NCBI GenBank assembly: GCA_029204225.1
Contig: MU832055.1
Location: 1-64,000, forward strand
Direction of reading: 5' to 3'
DNA from: Diphasiastrum complanatum
Lineage: Eukaryota > Streptophyta > Lycopodiopsida > Lycopodiales > Lycopodiaceae
DNA: 64,000 nucleotides
Part shown: piece by piece, positions 59,844 to 64,000 of the stretch
Layout of the letters: every line of letters starts with the position of its first letter
How positions within the stretch are numbered: the stretch's first letter is position 1
The notes under the pieces: generated by a model
Told to the model about the DNA's origin: nothing
What the model saw: only the letters and a program-made list of their open reading frames with translations
Databases searched by the model: none
Translations under genes and position numbers: made by a program

Positions 59844-60012
59844 GAAACATCGATTATCAAGATGATGTTGAAACATTTAGCAATTATTTACATTTTGTCA
59901 ACCTGGTAGTGAAGTATATCAAAAACTTGTTTGTGACTTGAAAGTCTTTATTGTGTTTTTGTTATGTCCACTTGTAAATGGCTGTGACTTGAGTCCTTAT
60001 CAATGTTTGAAC

Positions 60013-60018
60013 AATAAA
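60013..60018 (+). terminator. Poly(A) signal of the AP-1 sigma gene
   Basis: AATAAA, 170 bp after the stop codon, in T-rich 3' UTR sequence. Cleavage is expected 10-30 bp downstream. Confidence 0.75.
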
Positions 60019-60499
60019 ATTCTGATATTGGTAATTCAGGATCTTGTAATATGCCTTGTATGTACTGAAAAATAATTTTCACCTCTGTGACCTTTGGACA
60101 ACATAGCTGTTGATGTCAACTGATCAGTGCTTTAATCAAGTAGAAGTCACTTTCTTTTTCAGATTTTGATGGTAAAAGACCTCCATTTTATTGGCTTCAT
60201 TTTCATAGGACCTTTGCCGGTTATAGAACGAACTTAATTTTGTATCTACAACAGTCAACTGCATTTTGAGCTTGCTTGTAATCAGCCAAGTCCATCCTGA
60301 ACCGGAAAGTTTAGCTGTGGATATGGAGGATGCTTTAAATGCATGACAACACGAAATCAGACGTTATGTTCTTTCTTAGGCAAGTTAGGCTTGTGACTGA
60401 CATGTGTGCTATTTGGTAGATCAATGGGCTATATCACTTTAAAAAAACATTCTTTTTTCATTTGGAAGAACAAATAATATTCCGTTTTCCCCTTTTATA

Positions 60500-61300
60500 T
60501 GCACGGCACAATGTAGTGCTTCCCGCTAGACTTTTGGTTCAGTTTTGGTCAATCTTTCAACTAATACTTGGATTGAGGCAACCAACTTTAAGAATTCTCC
60601 CAATGTAATATCCATCTTACTAGACAAAATATTCACAATCAGCTCTGTTTGCGGCACCTCAGGCTCTGTTGAATGGTTCTTCAAGATGATGCAATTGGGT
60701 ATTAACATCAGTACATTGATGTGATCTACTCAAAGGATCTGGTTAATCCGATGGTGGCCTTGTTATAGAATGAACCTCTGTTGTAGCTCTAGCCATTTCC
60801 AAGGCTTCTTCTTCTTGTAAATCTTTGATCCACTGCCTCGTATTGTGGTATTTTTTCTTCTCAGAATTGAGATTTGGATAGACCTCAGATGTGGTAGGTA
60901 AATCAGTAACTGGTAAAGATTTTGCAGGTATTGGTTCATCAGCAACTTCTTTCTATTTTTAAGCTTTTGTAACAACCATAATTGGTGCACATGGTTCAAT
61001 AGGATGACCTGCTAGTCATTGTTTGATCGTAATCATATTCAAATGAGCGGCTACAAGCGGTGGTTTTGGTCTGGCTAAACAATCTCTGTAACAATGCCCA
61101 CATCCACAACCGCAATAGAAAGGATTGAATTTGCTTTTATTTGAGCATTCTACAATGCTGTGGTTTTCTCCGCATCCAAAACAACCAAGTGACACTCTAG
61201 CCCATTGTCTAGACTGTTGTTGTTGTGTAGCAGCATAGATGGCATATTGATCTGGAGGACCAGTGTCTTGTTCACAGTTTTAATATTCACGACCGATGCC
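60500..61300 (-). pseudogene. Retrotransposon gag C-terminus with paired zinc knuckles
   Basis: Minus strand. A Cys-rich block near 61190-61070 reads CFGCGENHSIVECSNKSKF then YCGCGCGHCYRDC, two adjacent knuckle-like motifs. It is followed by an acidic linker (about 60950-60780) and, after a stop, by KMDITLGEFLKLVASIQVLV (60650-60590), a helix often found just before the protease in plant Gypsy polyproteins. No RT or LTR is visible, so it is a fragment. It is the first feature after the AP-1 sigma gene. Confidence 0.6.
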
Positions 61301-61948
61301 ACTGATGTATGTACGTACACACAATAAATCGGGTATATCAGAGTCAATCAATCAACGGAAGTGTGAATCAGAGTTCCTCCGTGAACTCCATTGTATCAAA
61401 CTATTTGATTCCACAGAATTAGAGATCATTAGAGAGAGTGAAATTAATTCAAGAAGTAGAGATATATTCAATTTGTAACCAGCATAGTAGGATCACAAGT
61501 ATAATAAGAATCAATTTCAACAATTAGCAAATCCAAACAATATCAAACTCCAAATAAAGCATGAGAGATGCAGCAAGAAAGAAGAGCATCCAATTTCAAT
61601 TTGATAGAGATTCCACCTGTTTTATTGAAATGAACGTGTAAAATGAATCACAAAGTATCACTATATATAGTGGATTTTAAGGCTTTGGCCTCAATTCTTA
61701 TTGGTCAATTTCCACCTCCCTTATTATTTGAAATTTGAAATTTGGAAGGAACCTCTTTTTATTCAGTAACTTGACTATTAGGCCTTGCGACATTTCATTC
61801 TCGCAAAAAGGCCTAAAGTTTTTCTATTAACTTTTAGTTAATCAAATAACTATGTGATGATCGGGTTGGATTTACGCACGCAGGGTGCCAAATCCCTCTC
61901 ACTTATTAACTAGGTTTAGGTTTGCCTTGGGATCCGCAAACCCTCCAA

Positions 61949-61950
<2 letters not shown>

Positions 61951-61982
<32 letters not shown>
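61951..61982. repeat. (GT)n microsatellite
   Basis: 32 bp of GT repeats. Confidence 0.97.
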
Positions 61983-61984
<2 letters not shown>

Positions 61985-62357
61985 CATAGTCCACCTCCTT
62001 GCTTTAAAAAAAAAATCTTATATGAAAGTTTGATAGGTACATGAGAGTAATAATATTTTATTAAGCCTTCCATATTGATGAAAGCAAGATAACATAAGCT
62101 TGATGAGTGATTAAACTTTTCACAATAGCTGCTAGAATAATTTGCTCGAGACCCATCAGGGATATTTTTTAAGAAAGTTGGGCAAGCTAGCTATAACATC
62201 AAGTCATTCAAGAGCTCTTCAGCCAACAAAAGCAAATCGTGAAGACAAACAAAGGGAGAATTCAATGACCTATCGTCAATGTTTCTCCATCGTGGAATTG
62301 TTGCATAATGCAACTGACCTAGCTTGCTTTTGTGATAGCTTTTGCACCACTTTGATT

Positions 62358-62840
62358 CATTTAGAAACAAACGGGCCCTTACAACTAAGCATTCACCAAC
62401 AACGAGTTAGCAACGAGTTGATTCCACGTAACAACCTCCAAGTTTTTTTGTTGTAAAGTCGCATAATATATGTGTTATTATTTTTAGAGAATTAGACATG
62501 AACATAAATTTGATACTTTCTACTTTTTAAAAGTTGAAGACCTTTATTATATTTAGAAATGTAGCTTGCGATAGCCTTCAAATTTCTAAAAATAAAAAAA
62601 TTTATAATAAAAAAAATCTTGGAGGTTGTTACTCGGGGGGAAGGCCCTCATCCAGGGGCCTTCTACGCCATGGAGGTACCCTCAAGTTGTTGCCCTCAGG
62701 CGCCTCCCGTCGCGGAAGGCCCTCGGACGGGGGCCTTCCCCTACACTTTAATTCATCTAGGAAAAAATGGGCACCTACAGTTCATCATTTACCAAGTAAC
62801 ATATCAACAACGAGCTAATTCATTTTATCAAGAATAATTG
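62358..62840. repeat. Diverged direct repeat flanking a GC island
   Basis: 62358-62440 (TTCATTTAGAAACAAACGGG, AACAACGAGTTAGCAACGAG) and 62752-62840 (TTCATCTAGGAAAAAATGGG, CAACAACGAGCTAATTC) are related in direct orientation. The GC-rich double hairpin lies between them. Confidence 0.6.
62640..62739. repeat. GC-rich double hairpin
   Basis: Two perfect stems 70 bp apart: GAAGGCCC/GGGCCTTC (62640-62647 with 62656-62663) and GGAAGGCCC/GGGCCTTCC (62714-62722 with 62731-62739), each with an 8-base loop. The surroundings are AT-rich, so this island stands out. Confidence 0.85.
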
Positions 62841-64000
62841 CTACCGAAAAAAATCACAAGAATCTAATGGGTACATTCAGAGGGTACCAACGGCCTAGTA
62901 CCTACCACCAAGAAGAAAGGAACAAAGTCAATGATTCTTAACAACTAAGTTCTTCTACAACAACTCATTGAATTTTCAAGGATTTCGGATTTAAAACAAT
63001 GGAAGTGTTTTTGCATTTAGAAGGGTAAATAGATTGGATGCTATCAAAGGGAGACATGTATGAAAATGTGATTTCAATTACTGTTTTTGCATGTTCTTAT
63101 GTGTGAGTTAGTTTCATAGGAGTTAAGTAGACAAGCCGTTGAGCCTGAACAATAGGACTTCGTCTTATAAGTGCCACTTGTATGTCGTTATTCCCCACGT
63201 AGATGCATTTGACATGTTTAACGATCTAGCGGAAGCACTTTCACTAAGCTTGGCGACCAAGAAAAAAAATTGGCAGGTTATTTTCGACGCCTATTTTTGC
63301 GGCTACTATCTTTTCTGACATCTATTTTGGCAGATTTTCTGAGCAGTATCTATTGCATTTTCTAGTGCCTTATTTAGAGAAGATTTTAGTGCTTTTTCAT
63401 CAACAATTTTTTCCAAGAGGGCACAATTTGCATATTGGATTTCCAGCATTCGAATCTACATTTTGCATGTTTTATATCATTGATTGGAAGAGGATCAGTG
63501 TGTTGGAGTGATTGTAACGGGAGAGAGAAAGCGATATCACAAGACATATGGAAAATTTGACAGACATAGTAAATTAAGCAAGTGACAACCAAAGGAAAGT
63601 AACAATCTGTAAAAATGGAACAACTAAGAAATAAAAGCTGGATAAATATTAGCAAAAAATGGCATAAGGTAAAGTAAGAATGGCCCTAAATGCTATATAA
63701 CAATGCTGAAAATACCTCCAAATGAATGGAGAAATCTTGATAGTGCTGGCTGAAGTTCGACGTTCAAGTTTCCAACATAAAAGCCTCCAAATAGCTAAAA
63801 ATGGTCGCCATAGGTAATGGCTAGAAATAATGTCCAGAAAAAGCTATTTCTTGTATGACACTATTCTCTCTTCCTTTTTGCAAAATTCATGAACTACTTA
63901 TTTTTGTTCGAGAGAGTAGGCGTGCTATTATTGAGAATCTTTCTACGCATGAAATTATTTTCACACTTGTGAGTATTCATGATGACTACCTTTGTGAGCT
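62841..64000. other. Unassigned sequence at the right edge
   Basis: AT-rich, no supported gene or repeat on either strand. Confidence 0.5.

Overview
This is nuclear DNA from a large-genome land plant. The evidence is a split host gene whose exons encode a plant-type AP-1 sigma adaptin, two introns of 17 kb and 4.7 kb packed with transposable elements, Copia and chromodomain Gypsy retrotransposons with tRNA-Met primer sites, L1-type LINEs and hAT-like elements. Intron size and repeat content suit a gymnosperm or fern, but the sequence does not decide the lineage. There are no bacterial genes, no rRNA and no CRISPR array. Layout, 1-13.2 kb: a Copia copy on the minus strand (654-3842) joined at its 5' side to an inverted copy of its own LTR; a decayed, unrecognised spliced gene fragment (3997-5492); a second minus-strand Copia (6486-8448); a badly decayed plus-strand Copia (8590-9935); a palindromic foldback with outward-facing TATA boxes (11300-11985); and the 3' end of a plus-strand Copia whose LTR is a full-length relative of the second Copia's LTR. 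13.2-26.5 kb: a short tRNA-derived retrosequence with a 15-bp target duplication (14960-15039); a tandem array of roughly 230-bp units that took a 645-bp hAT-like element and then a 6.4-kb chromodomain Gypsy (16995-23357); then a collapsed minus-strand Gypsy (23500-25880). 26.5-34.6 kb: a minus-strand pseudogene of a SNF2-family (DRD1/CLSY-like) chromatin remodeller, cut in two by a young 6,580-bp Gypsy (27131-33710) with two 451-bp LTRs, a GTTAG target duplication and unusual AG...CT LTR ends. 34.6-36.4 kb: a LINE copy carrying only ORF1, and a Copia fragment. 36.9-60.0 kb: the AP-1 sigma gene, with six coding exons on the plus strand that join in frame to 160 codons; the initiator-ATG exon is not found. 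Its fourth visible intron (as counted from the missing first exon) is 17,193 bp and holds four LINE pieces with protein matches to ORF2 plus one ORF1 piece, a hAT-type MITE, a Gypsy (about 45.6-50.3 kb), a lone 5' LTR with primer site, and a BED zinc-finger exon of a hAT transposase. The next intron is 4,747 bp and holds a decayed Gypsy. 60.0-64.0 kb: a gag fragment with paired zinc knuckles, simple repeats and a GC-rich double hairpin. Apart from AP-1 sigma, every coding region is broken by stops, frameshifts or deletions. The LINEs share a 3' tail made of a short hairpin followed by (CT)n, which explains several of the long CT/GA microsatellites.
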